From: Gordonia sp. PDNC005
GTDB taxonomy: Bacteria > Actinomycetota > Actinomycetes > Mycobacteriales > Mycobacteriaceae
Direction of reading: 5' to 3'
Length of the DNA: 64,000 nucleotides
Assembly (NCBI RefSeq): GCF_016919385.1
Contig: NZ_CP070351.1
Location: forward strand, 2,790,001-2,854,000
A program made the position numbers and the translations under genes. This document shows positions 48,240 through 59,114 of the stretch, piece after piece (the first letter of the stretch is position 1; each line of letters opens with the position of its first letter). The notes under the pieces are model-generated. The model saw nothing but the letters and a program-made list of their open reading frames with translations, did not search any database and was not told where the DNA came from.

Positions 48240-49967
48240 TCAGCCGGCCGGGACCACCGGGACGGTGCCCGCCGGGATCGACGTGCCGACGCTCGTCCAG
48301 TACTGGTCCGGTCGCGACGAGTCGGTGCCGAGTTGCAGCACACCTCGCGAGTCCGTGACGAAGACGCTGCGCGACGACGCTGCGATCGCGCTCAGCGGCG
48401 GCTTCAGGTTGCCGCCGACGAGACCGGACGACGCGCCGCCCGCGATCGAGATCCGCATCACCGGAGTGTCGTCGCCGCTGCGGATCACGTACAACACACT
48501 CGACGTGGCCCAGGTGATGTCCAGGACGGCAGTGTCGATGTCGATGGCCGCAGGCCGGACACCGGTCAACGACGGCACGCCTCGTTCGTTGGTGGACACC
48601 ACGGCCAGCAGCGGTCTCCCACCGACGACAAGAGCCACGCGCACACCGTCGGGGGCCACGTTCATCGACGTGATCTCCCCCGGCGCGGCGTCCGAGACCG
48701 CACTGACATCGATGACACCCGACCTGGCGACACCGCCGGCGTCGCGAGACCATTGGACGGGGCGGCCGTCGACGATCGCATAGCCGGTGGCGCCGCCCGC
48801 ACCGAACGACGGCGACGTGATCGTCCGGCCCGACGTCACATCTGCGGGCACCGCCCCGTATGGGCCTTCCACCAGAAACTGCCGGTCACCGCGCTGTACA
48901 ACCGCTGTCGTTCTGCTCAGATCACCGGTGATCGCGGCGAGACGAACGTCGCGCGTGGCGCCGAGCGGCCCCGGGACGGGGACGTACCGCTGGCCCGTCG
49001 ACCGCACCAGGGCGCCGTTTCGGATGAGATGCAGCACCGGTTGAGTCGTCTGTTCGGCGTCGGGTTCGAAGGACCGGACGTCGGCTGTCCGCCAGCCGCC
49101 GTCCTGATCGGCCACCAGAGGCGCACCGTCGGCGTTGATGTTGTACGTGCCGCTGACCCCGGCCGCGTCGAGGGTCCAGACGATCTGTGCGGCGAGGACC
49201 GTCCGGTTCCCGGTATCCGTGTCCGTGACGTTGCCGAGGTCGACGGTCACCGACTCCGAGTCGGTGGCGACCGGCGCGGCCAGCGTCGCCCCCTTGTCCG
49301 CGCCGGTCCCGACGGCTCCGGTCAGATCGGGCGACGGGCCGCGCATCAACAGCGTCACCAGGTCGCTCGCCTGAGGCGTCGGCCCGAAGGTCCAGCGGGG
49401 ATCGGTGACGAGCCGCTTCATCGTGCGGTCGGGGAAGTAGAGGTCTGCCCGGCGGTACGCGGTGAGGAACTGGGCGTTGTCGGTGATGACCCCTCGCGGG
49501 AGGTCGCCGTCGATCCGCCAACCCGACGCCGTCCTGGACATCGACAGCGGGATCACCATGGTCCCCGACGCCGGCAGGAGCTGACCCGAGGGACTGAGGG
49601 TTCCTACTTGATCTGCGGTGATGCGGAGCCTGACGGCGCTCTCCGTGCGTTCGTCGACCACCACGCTGATGTTGTCGACGATCGTCATGTCGCCCTGGTC
49701 GTCCCACTTCGCCGAGGCGGCGGCGGTCAGGTACTTTCGCGCGGCCTTGTGCCCTGCGGTCGGATCGGCCATCGCGCGCACGAAATTGCGGGCCAACGTC
49801 TCTGGATCGTCCGATCGACGTGGCGCGGGCGCCGCGTTCAGCGGATCCTTGCGGCTGAACGCCTCGATGGGTTGGGGCGCGGAATCGTCGGGGATGGCCA
49901 CGCAGCCCGTCAGCAGCGTCGTCAAGACGAGCAGCAGCGCGAGGATCCTCCGGTGGCCGGCGGTCAT
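48240..49967 (-). CDS. lpqB: Lipoprotein LpqB
   Basis: 575-residue exported lipoprotein partner of MtrB. Signal peptide [15 protein letters not shown] with lipobox LTGC (Cys about 22), a GerMN-like domain and a C-terminal beta-propeller-like part. It modulates MtrAB signalling. ATG 49967 overlaps the mtrB stop as ATGA. Third gene of the mtrA-mtrB-lpqB operon. Confidence 0.93.
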   Translation of the reverse strand: MTAGHRRILALLLVLTTLLTGCVAIPDDSAPQPIEAFSRKDPLNAAPAPRRSDDPETLARNFVRAMADPTAGHKAARKYLTAAASAKWDDQGDMTIVDNISVVVDERTESAVRLRITADQVGTLSPSGQLLPASGTMVIPLSMSRTASGWRIDGDLPRGVITDNAQFLTAYRRADLYFPDRTMKRLVTDPRWTFGPTPQASDLVTLLMRGPSPDLTGAVGTGADKGATLAAPVATDSESVTVDLGNVTDTDTGNRTVLAAQIVWTLDAAGVSGTYNINADGAPLVADQDGGWRTADVRSFEPDAEQTTQPVLHLIRNGALVRSTGQRYVPVPGPLGATRDVRLAAITGDLSRTTAVVQRGDRQFLVEGPYGAVPADVTSGRTITSPSFGAGGATGYAIVDGRPVQWSRDAGGVARSGVIDVSAVSDAAPGEITSMNVAPDGVRVALVVGGRPLLAVVSTNERGVPSLTGVRPAAIDIDTAVLDITWATSSVLYVIRSGDDTPVMRISIAGGASSGLVGGNLKPPLSAIAASSRSVFVTDSRGVLQLGTDSSRPDQYWTSVGTSIPAGTVPVVPAG

Positions 49968-51574
49968 CGCTGCACCTCCGAGGATGGTTTCAGCGGCAGC
50001 GGACTGCCGAGCAGTTTGTGCCCACGCACGAGGGGAAGGGTCAGCCGGAAGCACGAGCCGACCCCCGGCTCGCCCCACGCTTCGAGTCTGCCCGCGTGGA
50101 GCCTGGCGTCTTCGATGCTGATCGCCAATCCCAGGCCGGTGCCACCGGATCGGCGGACCCGCGACGGATCGGATCGCCAGAACCGGTTGAACACGAGTTT
50201 CTCCTCACCGGGCCGCAGACCGATGCCCTGATCGCGGACGGTGACGGCGACCGCGTCGCCGTCGGACCGCATCGTGAGAGTGATCGGCTTATGTTCGCCG
50301 TGGTCGATGGCGTTGGCCAGCAGGTTGCGCAGGACTCGTTCCACGCGGCGCGGGTCGATCTCGGCGAACACCGGTTCGGACGGCAGGTTGATGACGAGCT
50401 CGGTGCCCGACTCCTTCGCGAGGTGCGTGACGGTGGAGACTGCGCCGTCGATCGGGATCGCCATGTCCATCCGTTCGGCTGCGAGATCGGCCATGCCCGC
50501 GTCGTGCCGAGAGATCTCGAGGAGTTCGGTGAGGAGCATCTCGAAACGTTCGAGCTCTTTCGACATCAGCTCGACGGAACGCCGCTGCATCGGTTCGAAG
50601 TCGTCCCGGCTTTCGTAGAGGATGTCGGCGGCCATCTGCACGGTGGTCAGCGGTGTGCGCAGCTCGTGGCTGACATCGCTGGTGAACTGCCGCTGCAGCC
50701 CGCCGAACTCCTCGAGGTGAGTGATCTGCTTCGACAGGCTCTCGGCCATGTCGTTGAAGCTGACCGCGAGTCGCGCGAACTCGTCATCGCCGTGCACCGG
50801 CATGCGTTCGGTGAGACGTCCGTCCGCGAACCGCACGGCGATCCGCGACGCCGCGCGCAGCGGCGCGATGACCTGCCTCGACACCAGCCAGGCGATCGCG
50901 GCGAGCAGGCCGAGGAGGACGACTCCACCCGCGAAGAGCGTGCCGCGGACGAGGTTGACGGTGTTCTGCTCGCCGGACAGTGGAAAGACTAGATACAACT
51001 CGAGTCCCTGCATCGGAGTCTCGACGGGTGTGCCGACGACCAACGCTGGAACGGTGTCGCCGTTCCGTTCGACGGAGGTGTACTGATACGCGACCTGCCC
51101 GCCGCCGACCATCGACTGCAGCCCCTTCGGCACTTCGCGGACCGGGCCGACCGACAGTTCGTCGCTCGCCGCCCCTTTCTTGCTGACGGTGAGCACACTG
51201 TCGAATGTGCCGATCCCCGAGGCGCCGGATCCCGACTCGGCATCGCTGTCGGAGAGCAGCGACCGCGCCCTGGCCATAGCGTTCTGCTGGGACGAGTTGG
51301 TGTCGCTCGACGACAGGACCCGCTCGACGATGCCACGCGCCCGGTCGACCTCTTCGGTCGCCGCGGCCTGCTTCGCGTCGAGGAGGCGGCCGGTGATCTG
51401 GCTGATCAGCAGGAAGCCGAGGATCAACAGCACCACAAACGACAACGCGAGCGTCGACACGACGACCCTCAGTTGGAGCGAACGGGACCAGAGGGAACCG
51501 AACGCGCGGCCGATCGAGCCGGCCGCGCGTTGGGTGCTGATAACAAGCCGGTTCAACCGGCGACGACCGCTCAT
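49964..51574 (-). CDS. mtrB: MtrB sensor histidine kinase
   Basis: 536-residue membrane kinase: TM1 about 38-60, extracytoplasmic loop, TM2 about 211-232, HAMP (about 233-285), HisKA with [10 protein letters not shown] (His 303) and HATPase with [21 protein letters not shown]. It controls MtrA in cell division and cell-wall metabolism. The start overlaps the mtrA stop as ATGA. Confidence 0.96.
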   Translation of the reverse strand: MSGRRRLNRLVISTQRAAGSIGRAFGSLWSRSLQLRVVVSTLALSFVVLLILGFLLISQITGRLLDAKQAAATEEVDRARGIVERVLSSSDTNSSQQNAMARARSLLSDSDAESGSGASGIGTFDSVLTVSKKGAASDELSVGPVREVPKGLQSMVGGGQVAYQYTSVERNGDTVPALVVGTPVETPMQGLELYLVFPLSGEQNTVNLVRGTLFAGGVVLLGLLAAIAWLVSRQVIAPLRAASRIAVRFADGRLTERMPVHGDDEFARLAVSFNDMAESLSKQITHLEEFGGLQRQFTSDVSHELRTPLTTVQMAADILYESRDDFEPMQRRSVELMSKELERFEMLLTELLEISRHDAGMADLAAERMDMAIPIDGAVSTVTHLAKESGTELVINLPSEPVFAEIDPRRVERVLRNLLANAIDHGEHKPITLTMRSDGDAVAVTVRDQGIGLRPGEEKLVFNRFWRSDPSRVRRSGGTGLGLAISIEDARLHAGRLEAWGEPGVGSCFRLTLPLVRGHKLLGSPLPLKPSSEVQR

Positions 51575-52257
51575 GGCGGGCCGGCCTTGTAGCCGACTCC
51601 TCTCACCGTGAGCACGATCTCAGGCTTCTCGGGGTCGATCTCCACCTTCGCGCGGAGACGCTGCACGTGAACGTTCACGAGCCGGGTGTCGGCCGGATGC
51701 CGGTAGCCCCACACCTGTTCGAGCAGCACGTCGCGGGTGAACACCTGGCGCGGCTTGCGGGCCAGAGCGACGAGAAGGTCGAACTCGAGCGGTGTCAGAG
51801 AGATCAACGTGCCGTCGCGGGTCACCTTGTGCGCAGGGACGTCGATCTCGACGGGGCCGATCGAGAGGAGTTCGGCGGGCTCATCCTCGGTGCGCCGGAG
51901 CCGAGCCCTGATGCGAGCGACGAGTTCCTTCGGCTTGAACGGCTTCACCATGTAGTCGTCGGCACCGGACTCGAGGCCGAGGACGACGTCGACGGTGTCC
52001 GACTTCGCGGTCAGCATGACGATGGGGACGCCGGAATCGGCACGGAGGACCCGGCAGACGTCGATTCCGTTCATGCCGGGCAGCATGAGGTCGAGCAGGA
52101 CCAGATCGGGGCGTACTTCGCGCACCGCGGTCAGCGCCTGCGTGCCGTCGCCCACCACAAACGGTTCGAACCCCTCGTTGCGAAGCACGATGGTCAGCAT
52201 CTCGGCGAGGGCGGCGTCGTCGTCGACGACCAGGACGCGTGGCTTCATGAGGATCAA
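51571..52257 (-). CDS. mtrA: MtrA response regulator
   Basis: 228-residue OmpR/PhoB regulator: receiver domain with VVDDD and phosphoacceptor Asp56 (LLDLMLP), winged-helix DNA-binding domain ending [15 protein letters not shown] 52257 is chosen over ATG 52248: GGAGG lies 8 bases upstream, MILMKPRV aligns with the M. tuberculosis MDTMRQRI start, and the length and Asp56 then agree exactly. It regulates division, cell-wall and replication genes. Confidence 0.95.
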   Translation of the reverse strand: MILMKPRVLVVDDDAALAEMLTIVLRNEGFEPFVVGDGTQALTAVREVRPDLVLLDLMLPGMNGIDVCRVLRADSGVPIVMLTAKSDTVDVVLGLESGADDYMVKPFKPKELVARIRARLRRTEDEPAELLSIGPVEIDVPAHKVTRDGTLISLTPLEFDLLVALARKPRQVFTRDVLLEQVWGYRHPADTRLVNVHVQRLRAKVEIDPEKPEIVLTVRGVGYKAGPP

Positions 52258-52359
52258 TGGTGTCACCTCCCGCCCCGCCGATGGTGTTCCGACACGCACC
52301 GGCCCACCCCGGTAGTCGCCTCCGCCACGGGCCGCCGATCGGGTCGTACACTGTGCCGC

Positions 52360-52995
52360 GTGGGCATTCTGGTGGCGATCGAAGGCTTGGACGGAGCGGG
52401 CAAGCAGACGATTGTCGGGCGCATTCACGCAGCCGCACAGGAGCAGGGCGCGCGAACCACGACCTTCACCTTTCCTCGCTACGGTGAATCGATCACGGCC
52501 GATCTCGCGTCTGAGGCCCTGCACGGCGAGCACGGCGACCTCAGGGACAGCGTCTACGCGATGGCGTTGCTGTTCGCCCTCGACCGCGCGGCGGCCGGTG
52601 CCGCGTTGAAGGCCTCGTGCCGTGAGCACGACCTCGTCATCTGCGATCGGTACGTCGCGTCGAACGCCGCCTACAGTGCGGCCAGGCTCGGCGAAGAGGT
52701 CGAGTCGTCGGCCGTTGTCGGCTGGGTCTCCGACCTCGAGTTCGGTCGATTCCGCGTCCCCGTCCCCGACCATCAGCTGTTGCTCGGCGTCCCTCCCGAG
52801 GTCGCGATGGCACGCGCCTCCGGCCGGGCCGCATCCGACGCCGACCGCCCCGTCGACCATTACGAACGCGACGGCGACCTGCAGACCGCCGTGTACCGCG
52901 CCTACACCGGTCTCGCTCGGACGAACTGGATGTCGGACTGGTCGCATGCGGCCGACGACGACGCCGTCGCGGCCGTCATGTCGCTGCTCGACTAG
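52360..52995 (+). CDS. tmk: Thymidylate kinase
   Basis: 211-residue dTMP kinase. P-loop EGLDGAGKQT, DRY motif in ICDRYVASNAAYSA and a LID region after ARASGRAAS. GTG 52360 is the start. It is divergent from mtrA; in M. tuberculosis tmk has the same direction as mtrA, so the gene seems to be inverted locally. A bidirectional terminator separates it from sahH. Confidence 0.92.
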   Translation: MGILVAIEGLDGAGKQTIVGRIHAAAQEQGARTTTFTFPRYGESITADLASEALHGEHGDLRDSVYAMALLFALDRAAAGAALKASCREHDLVICDRYVASNAAYSAARLGEEVESSAVVGWVSDLEFGRFRVPVPDHQLLLGVPPEVAMARASGRAASDADRPVDHYERDGDLQTAVYRAYTGLARTNWMSDWSHAADDDAVAAVMSLLD

Positions 52996-53016
52996 GACGT
53001 GCCCGAGGCTCCAGAC

Positions 53017-53060
53017 GCAGAACGCCCCGCCCGGAAGCGAGTCCAGGCGGGGCGTTCTGC
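53017..53060. terminator. Bidirectional terminator between tmk and sahH
   Basis: GCAGAACGCCCCGCC (53017-53031) pairs perfectly with GGCGGGGCGTTCTGC (53046-53060) around a 14-base loop. It lies between convergent stops. Confidence 0.88.
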
Positions 53061-53068
53061 GCTGACTG

Positions 53069-54541
<1,473 letters not shown>

Positions 54542-54583
54542 CTGATCCCTCTCGATCGTGAAGTCTTTACGTCTCGAACGACG

Positions 54584-54614
54584 GTACCGGTCGCCCACCT
54601 CGGGCGACCGGTAC
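54584..54614 (-). terminator. Hairpin after the amino-acid permease gene
   Basis: GTACCGGTCGCCC (54584-54596) pairs with GGGCGACCGGTAC (54602-54614) around a 5-base loop. It separates the permease (stop near 54643) from sahH. No T run. Confidence 0.75.
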
Positions 54615-54642
54615 GGTCGTTGTTTCTCTCGACGAGGCTACG

Positions 54643-56247
54643 TCAGGAGTCGTCGCCTGACGACTTCGTCGGGTCCGGGCTCGGCGAATCCGCGGCGCCG
54701 GCTCCCGGAGCGCCAACCGGTGCGTATCCGGGCAGTTCCATCCGTTCGCGCATGCCGAGGACCGAGTGCCGTGCGCCGTAGGCCAGGTAGACGACCACGC
54801 CGATCACCATCCAGATCAGGAACCGGATCCAGGTGAAGGCACTCAGGTTGATCATCAGCCAGGCGCAGGCGAGGACCGCGAGGATGGGGACCACCGGGAC
54901 GAACGGGACACGGAACCCGCGCTTGAGGTCCGGACGAGTGCGTCGCAGGACGACCACACCGACGCAGACCAGCACGAAGGCGAAGAGGGTGCCGATGTTG
55001 ACCATCTCTTCGAGTTCGCCGATCGGCAGGAAGCCCGCGAGGAACGCCGAGACGCCTCCGACGATGAGGGTGATGCGGACCGGGGTGCCGCGACTGCCGG
55101 TCTTGGCGAGGCCACGCGGGAACAGTCCGTCGCGTGCCATCGCGAACCCGACGCGCGTCTGCCCCAGGAGCATGACCATCACAACGGTCGTGAGGCCGGA
55201 GAGCGCGCCGATGACGATCAGCCACTGCGCCCAGGTGATGCCGTGCTCGCCGAATGCCGTGGCGAGCGTGGCGTTCTCACCCGCCAGCTTGGTGTACTTG
55301 ACCATGCCGGTGAGGACGAGTGTGACGCCGACGTAGAGGACGGTGACGATCGCGAGCGATCCGAGGATGCCTCGAGGCAGCGAACGCTGCGGGTCCTTGG
55401 TCTCCTCCGCCGTGGTGGCGACGACGTCGAAGCCGATGAACGCGAAGAACACGAGCGACGCCGCAGCGAGCAGGCCGTACCAGCCGAAGTTGGAGCCTTC
55501 GCCGCCGGTCATCATGGAGAACAACGTCTGGTGGAGGCCGGATGCGCCGCCCTCGCCCTTGGGCTCTGACGGCGGAATGTACGGGGAGTAGTTGTCCTTG
55601 GAGATGTAGAACGAGCCGACGATGATCACCAGCAGCACCACGGACACCTTGATCGCGGTGAAGATGAGCGACACCACAGACGAGATCTTGGTGCCGAGCA
55701 CCAGCAGCGTGGTCAGGGCCGCGATCAGCACCACCGCACCCCAGTCGAAGCTCTCGAACGCGCCGGTGCCGTCACCGTTGCCGAACTTCAGGACGGTGAA
55801 CGAATACGTCATGGGGTCGCGGTCCGCGATCAGACAGAGGAATTCGTTCAGATAATGAGACCAGCCCTTCGCGACGACGGACGCCGCCAGCGCGAACTCG
55901 AGGATCAGGTCCCAGCCGATGATCCAGGCGATGAACTCGCCGAACGTGGCATAGGAGAAGGTGTACGCCGAACCTGCCACCGGAACTGTCGACGCGAACT
56001 CGGCATAACAAAGGGCGGCGAGGGCACACGCGATAGCGGCGAGGACAAACGCCAACGAGACGGCGGGTCCCGCGACGTTGCCCGCAGTGCGAGCGGTCAG
56101 CGTGAAGATGCCGGCGCCGACGACGACGGCGACGCCGAACACGGTGAGGTCCCAGGACGTCAGATCTTTCTTGAGCTTTGTGTCGGGCTCGTCGGTGTCG
56201 GCCATCGATTGCTCGACCGACTTCACCCGGAACATCGGGTTGCTCAC
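54643..56247 (-). CDS. APC superfamily amino-acid permease
   Basis: 534-residue transporter with about 12 helices; KKDLTSWDLTVFGVAVVVGAGIF is the TM1 signature of the cationic amino-acid transporter group. It probably takes up basic or branched amino acids. GTG 56247 is preceded by GAGGA at 7 bases. Equivalent in position to Rv3253c. Confidence 0.9.
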   Translation of the reverse strand: MSNPMFRVKSVEQSMADTDEPDTKLKKDLTSWDLTVFGVAVVVGAGIFTLTARTAGNVAGPAVSLAFVLAAIACALAALCYAEFASTVPVAGSAYTFSYATFGEFIAWIIGWDLILEFALAASVVAKGWSHYLNEFLCLIADRDPMTYSFTVLKFGNGDGTGAFESFDWGAVVLIAALTTLLVLGTKISSVVSLIFTAIKVSVVLLVIIVGSFYISKDNYSPYIPPSEPKGEGGASGLHQTLFSMMTGGEGSNFGWYGLLAAASLVFFAFIGFDVVATTAEETKDPQRSLPRGILGSLAIVTVLYVGVTLVLTGMVKYTKLAGENATLATAFGEHGITWAQWLIVIGALSGLTTVVMVMLLGQTRVGFAMARDGLFPRGLAKTGSRGTPVRITLIVGGVSAFLAGFLPIGELEEMVNIGTLFAFVLVCVGVVVLRRTRPDLKRGFRVPFVPVVPILAVLACAWLMINLSAFTWIRFLIWMVIGVVVYLAYGARHSVLGMRERMELPGYAPVGAPGAGAADSPSPDPTKSSGDDS

Positions 56248-56575
56248 TGTGTTTTCCTCGTTTCACTGGTACGGAAAGCTGTTGCAGACCGGACGTGAGA
56301 CGGGGCCGTCGAATCGACGGCGATGGTGCGTCGTCGTTCGGCAGTCGACGTCGATTTCGCCATGACTGTGACCCCTCTCATACTTCTCGGTGATGGAGAA
56401 CCTATCGCATCGACCCGCCACGGCAGGCCACATCGCGAACTCTGATGTCTGACAACAGTATTCGAGCGCAGACGCGGCGCAAGAGAAACCCTTCGGAATT
56501 AAACGGACCACGGTCCGGTTACCATGGTCGAGACCGGCGCGACAGGCGGCGGAACGTGAGAGAGCGAGAAGTCCC
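56248..56575. other. Divergent intergenic region, permease / luciferase-like gene
   Basis: 328 bases without a gene. It holds a SigH-type promoter with an inner palindrome (56495-56520) for the plus-strand operon and the GAGGA ribosome binding site of the permease near 56255. The rest shows no recognisable signal. Small frames here are shadows. Confidence 0.5.
56495..56520 (+). promoter_or_regulatory. SigH/SigR-type promoter with palindromic spacer
   Basis: GGAAT (56495-56499), 18 bases, GTT (56518-56520), the exact SigR/SigH spacing. The spacer and the GTT also form a palindrome: AAACGGACC, AC, GGTCCGGTT (56501-56520), 8 of 9 pairs, which may be a repressor operator. Confidence 0.65.
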
Positions 56576-57709
56576 ATGCAGTTCGGCATCTTCAGCGTCG
56601 GCGACGTGACCGCCGACCCCACAACCGGCGTCACGGTCAGCGAGCACGAGCGCATCAAGGCGATGACGGCGATCGCGCTGAAGGCCGAAGAGGTGGGCCT
56701 CGACGTGTTCGCGACCGGTGAGCACCACAACCCGCCGTTCGTCCCGAGTTCCCCGACGACGATGCTCGGCTGGATCGCCGCACGCACCGAGCGCCTCCAG
56801 CTCTCTACCGCGACGACCCTGATCACCACGAACGACCCGGTGAAGATCGCCGAGGACTTCGCGATGCTGCAGCATTTGGCCGACGGCCGCGTCGATCTGA
56901 CGCTGGGCCGCGGCAACACCGGCCCCGTGTACCCGTGGTTCGGCAAAGACATCCGCAAGGGCATCCCGCTCGCCATCGAGAACTACCACCTGCTCCGTCG
57001 CCTGTGGCGCGAGAAGGTCGTCGACTGGGAGGGTGAATTCCGCACTCCCCTGCAGGGCTACACGTCGACGCCCGCTCCATTGGACGGCACCCCGCCGTTC
57101 GTCTGGCACGGGTCGATCCGCTCACCGGAGATCGCCGAGCAGGCCGCGTTCTACGGTGACGGGTTCTTCCACAACAACATCTTCTGGAACAAGGAGCACA
57201 CCGAGCAGATGGTGAATCTGTACCGGCAGCGATTCGAGCACTACGGCCACGGATCGGCAGACCAGGCGATCGTCGGACTCGGCGGCCAGGTGTTCATGGC
57301 GGAGACCGAAGCCGAGGCCAAGCGACGGTTCCGCCCATACTTCGACAACGCTCCGGTCTACGGGCACGGCCCCTCGATGGAGGACTTCACGGATATGACG
57401 CCGTTGACCGTCGGCACTCCGGAGATGGTGATCGAGAAGACACTGAGTTTCGCCGACTACGCGGGTGACTACCAGCGACAGCTGTTCCTGCTCGATCATG
57501 CGGGTCTGCCGCTGGAGCAGGTCCTCGAGCAGATCGAGATGCTCGGGCGAGAGGTGGTCCCGACGCTGCGGGCCGAGTTCGAGAGTCGTCGTCCGGCCCA
57601 TGTGCCGTCCGATCCGCCGAGCCACGCCGCGCTCGTCGAGGCAGGCCCGGACAGCCCGTTCCACAAGGTGATCCCGTCGCAGAACCTCACCGCGGGAGCA
57701 CAGGCATGA
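56576..57709 (+). CDS. Luciferase-like FMN-dependent monooxygenase (CE1758 family)
   Basis: 377-residue TIM-barrel flavin monooxygenase: MQFGIFSVGDVT start, TGEHHNPPFVPSSPTT, DLTLGRGNTGPVYPWFGKD. It needs reduced FMN, supplied by the reductase of the next gene, whose ATG overlaps its stop. Substrate unknown. ATG 56576 has GAGAG upstream at 12 bases only. Confidence 0.9.
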   Translation: MQFGIFSVGDVTADPTTGVTVSEHERIKAMTAIALKAEEVGLDVFATGEHHNPPFVPSSPTTMLGWIAARTERLQLSTATTLITTNDPVKIAEDFAMLQHLADGRVDLTLGRGNTGPVYPWFGKDIRKGIPLAIENYHLLRRLWREKVVDWEGEFRTPLQGYTSTPAPLDGTPPFVWHGSIRSPEIAEQAAFYGDGFFHNNIFWNKEHTEQMVNLYRQRFEHYGHGSADQAIVGLGGQVFMAETEAEAKRRFRPYFDNAPVYGHGPSMEDFTDMTPLTVGTPEMVIEKTLSFADYAGDYQRQLFLLDHAGLPLEQVLEQIEMLGREVVPTLRAEFESRRPAHVPSDPPSHAALVEAGPDSPFHKVIPSQNLTAGAQA

Positions 57710-58362
57710 GTCGGCGGGTTGTCGTCGTCAACGCGGGTGTGTCCGCTGCGTCGTCGACGCGTCTGCTCGCCGAGCAGCTGGCAGGTGCGGTGACGGCCGC
57801 GGTGTCCGCACGCGGCGAGAACGTTGAGATCGACTACATCGACGTCGCGTCCCTCGCGGGCGATCTGGCGACCGCCGTCACCTCCGGCGTGATGACGCCC
57901 AAGGTGCGCGCGGCGCAAGACCTCATCGCCGAGGCCGACGGCCTCATCGTGGCGACCCCCGTGTTCGCGGCGTCGTACAGCGGCATCTTCAAGATGTTCT
58001 TCGACGTCCTTGATCCGGACGCCCTGACCGGCGTCCCGGTGTTGGCCGCAGCGACCGCGGGCACCGCGAGGCACTCACTCGTGATCGATCACGCCATCCG
58101 CCCGCTGCTCGCGTACCTGCGTGCCGACGTCCTGCCGACCGGCACTTTCGCCGCAACGGGAGATTTCGGGTCACCGGAGTTGGGCGGCCGGATCAGCCGC
58201 GCAGGAGCCGAACTCGCCGCGCGACTGGTCGCAAGCGGCTCCGTGGCAGGCTTCGGCGGGCCGACGGATGTCGGCGCTGCGCCGCGGCGCAGTGGAAGCA
58301 CAACCGACCTCGGACCAGTCACCGACTTCGCGACGCTCCTGCAGGGCCACACCGGCGACTGA
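57706..58362 (+). CDS. NAD(P)H:FMN reductase (CE1759 family)
   Basis: 218-residue flavodoxin-fold reductase: VVVVNAGVSAASSTRLLAEQL as phosphate loop, and ATPVFAASYSGIFKMFFD, the FMN contact region. It makes reduced FMN for the monooxygenase with which its start overlaps (ATGA). The family pair is conserved in Corynebacterium. Confidence 0.9.
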   Translation: MSRRVVVVNAGVSAASSTRLLAEQLAGAVTAAVSARGENVEIDYIDVASLAGDLATAVTSGVMTPKVRAAQDLIAEADGLIVATPVFAASYSGIFKMFFDVLDPDALTGVPVLAAATAGTARHSLVIDHAIRPLLAYLRADVLPTGTFAATGDFGSPELGGRISRAGAELAARLVASGSVAGFGGPTDVGAAPRRSGSTTDLGPVTDFATLLQGHTGD

Positions 58363-58390
58363 CCCCGTATCGCGATCGCCGATCATCCCC

Positions 58391-58437
58391 GACACGCTGC
58401 GGTGCACGTACCCCTCGTCCGCACACCGCAGCGTCTC
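58391..58437. terminator. Bidirectional terminator after FMN reductase and WXG100 genes
   Basis: ACGCTGCGGTG (58394-58404) pairs exactly with CACCGCAGCGT (58424-58434); the arms extend 3 more bases with one mismatch. Convergent gene ends flank it. Confidence 0.8.
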
Positions 58438-58439
58438 GG

Positions 58440-58739
58440 TCATGCGCTGAACGAACGACCTACGCGGACGTCGGTGTCACGCATGTGCGACGCCGCCTTC
58501 GACACTCCGACGCCGAGCCCGTCGAGCTGCGCCCTGGCGTCGGCGAACAGCCGGTCCCACTGGACCTGGGCCTGCTGGTACGACGCGGCTCCGCCTGAGT
58601 CCCAGTGGCTCGCCAACGCGGTCACCTGCCGCTTGAGCTGCCCCGACAGCTCTTCAAGACGCTGAAACTGCCCACGCAGATCCCCCGACAGCGTGTCCAG
58701 TCCGGCGAAGTCGTAGCGGATCACTCCCCCTGTGCTCAT
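58440..58739 (-). CDS. WXG100 family ESX protein, variant motif
   Basis: 99-residue helical hairpin protein of the type VII secretion system. The turn reads HWDSGGAASYQ: the tryptophan is kept but the glycine is one place later than in WxG. Coiled helices LRGQFQRLEELSGQLKRQV and WDRLFADARAQLDGL flank it. ATG 58739 (MSTGGVIRYDF) is chosen. It pairs with the upstream WXG100 gene 32 bases away and probably forms a heterodimer. Confidence 0.85.
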   Translation of the reverse strand: MSTGGVIRYDFAGLDTLSGDLRGQFQRLEELSGQLKRQVTALASHWDSGGAASYQQAQVQWDRLFADARAQLDGLGVGVSKAASHMRDTDVRVGRSFSA

Positions 58740-58771
58740 TCTTCTTCCTCCCCTTGTCGTGTTGGCTGTTG

Positions 58772-59089
58772 TCAGATGCTGATCGTGGAGCCGGTCGACC
58801 CGCCGACGAAGGCGGCCGCGGACGCGTCCTGATCGTCGTACCCGCGGAAGCCGCTCGTCAGTTTGGTCTCGATCTCGTCGAGCGCCTGCTGCAGTCTGGT
58901 TGCGGTCCCGTGCCAATCGGTGTGCGAGCCTTCGAAAGAGGTCGACGCTCGCCCGCTCCAGGTGCTTACGCCGTTACCCGCCGACGACTGAATCCGGCTG
59001 ATGATCCCCTGCATCTCGGCGACGATCCCCTTGATGGACGTCGCAGACGCCTGAGAGGCGCCGACGTCGACGTTGAGTCCGGTGGTCAT
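58772..59089 (-). CDS. WXG100 family ESX protein
   Basis: 105-residue ESAT-6/CFP-10 type protein: WSGRASTSFEGSHTDW after the first helix, and a C-terminal YDDQD that matches the YxxxD/E export signal recognised by EccC. Likely partner of the following WXG100 protein, which has no YxxxD/E. It starts 25 bases after the EspA-like gene ends. Confidence 0.9.
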   Translation of the reverse strand: MTTGLNVDVGASQASATSIKGIVAEMQGIISRIQSSAGNGVSTWSGRASTSFEGSHTDWHGTATRLQQALDEIETKLTSGFRGYDDQDASAAAFVGGSTGSTISI

Positions 59090-59114
59090 GTGTGTTCCTT
59101 TCCTGTGCGCCGGA

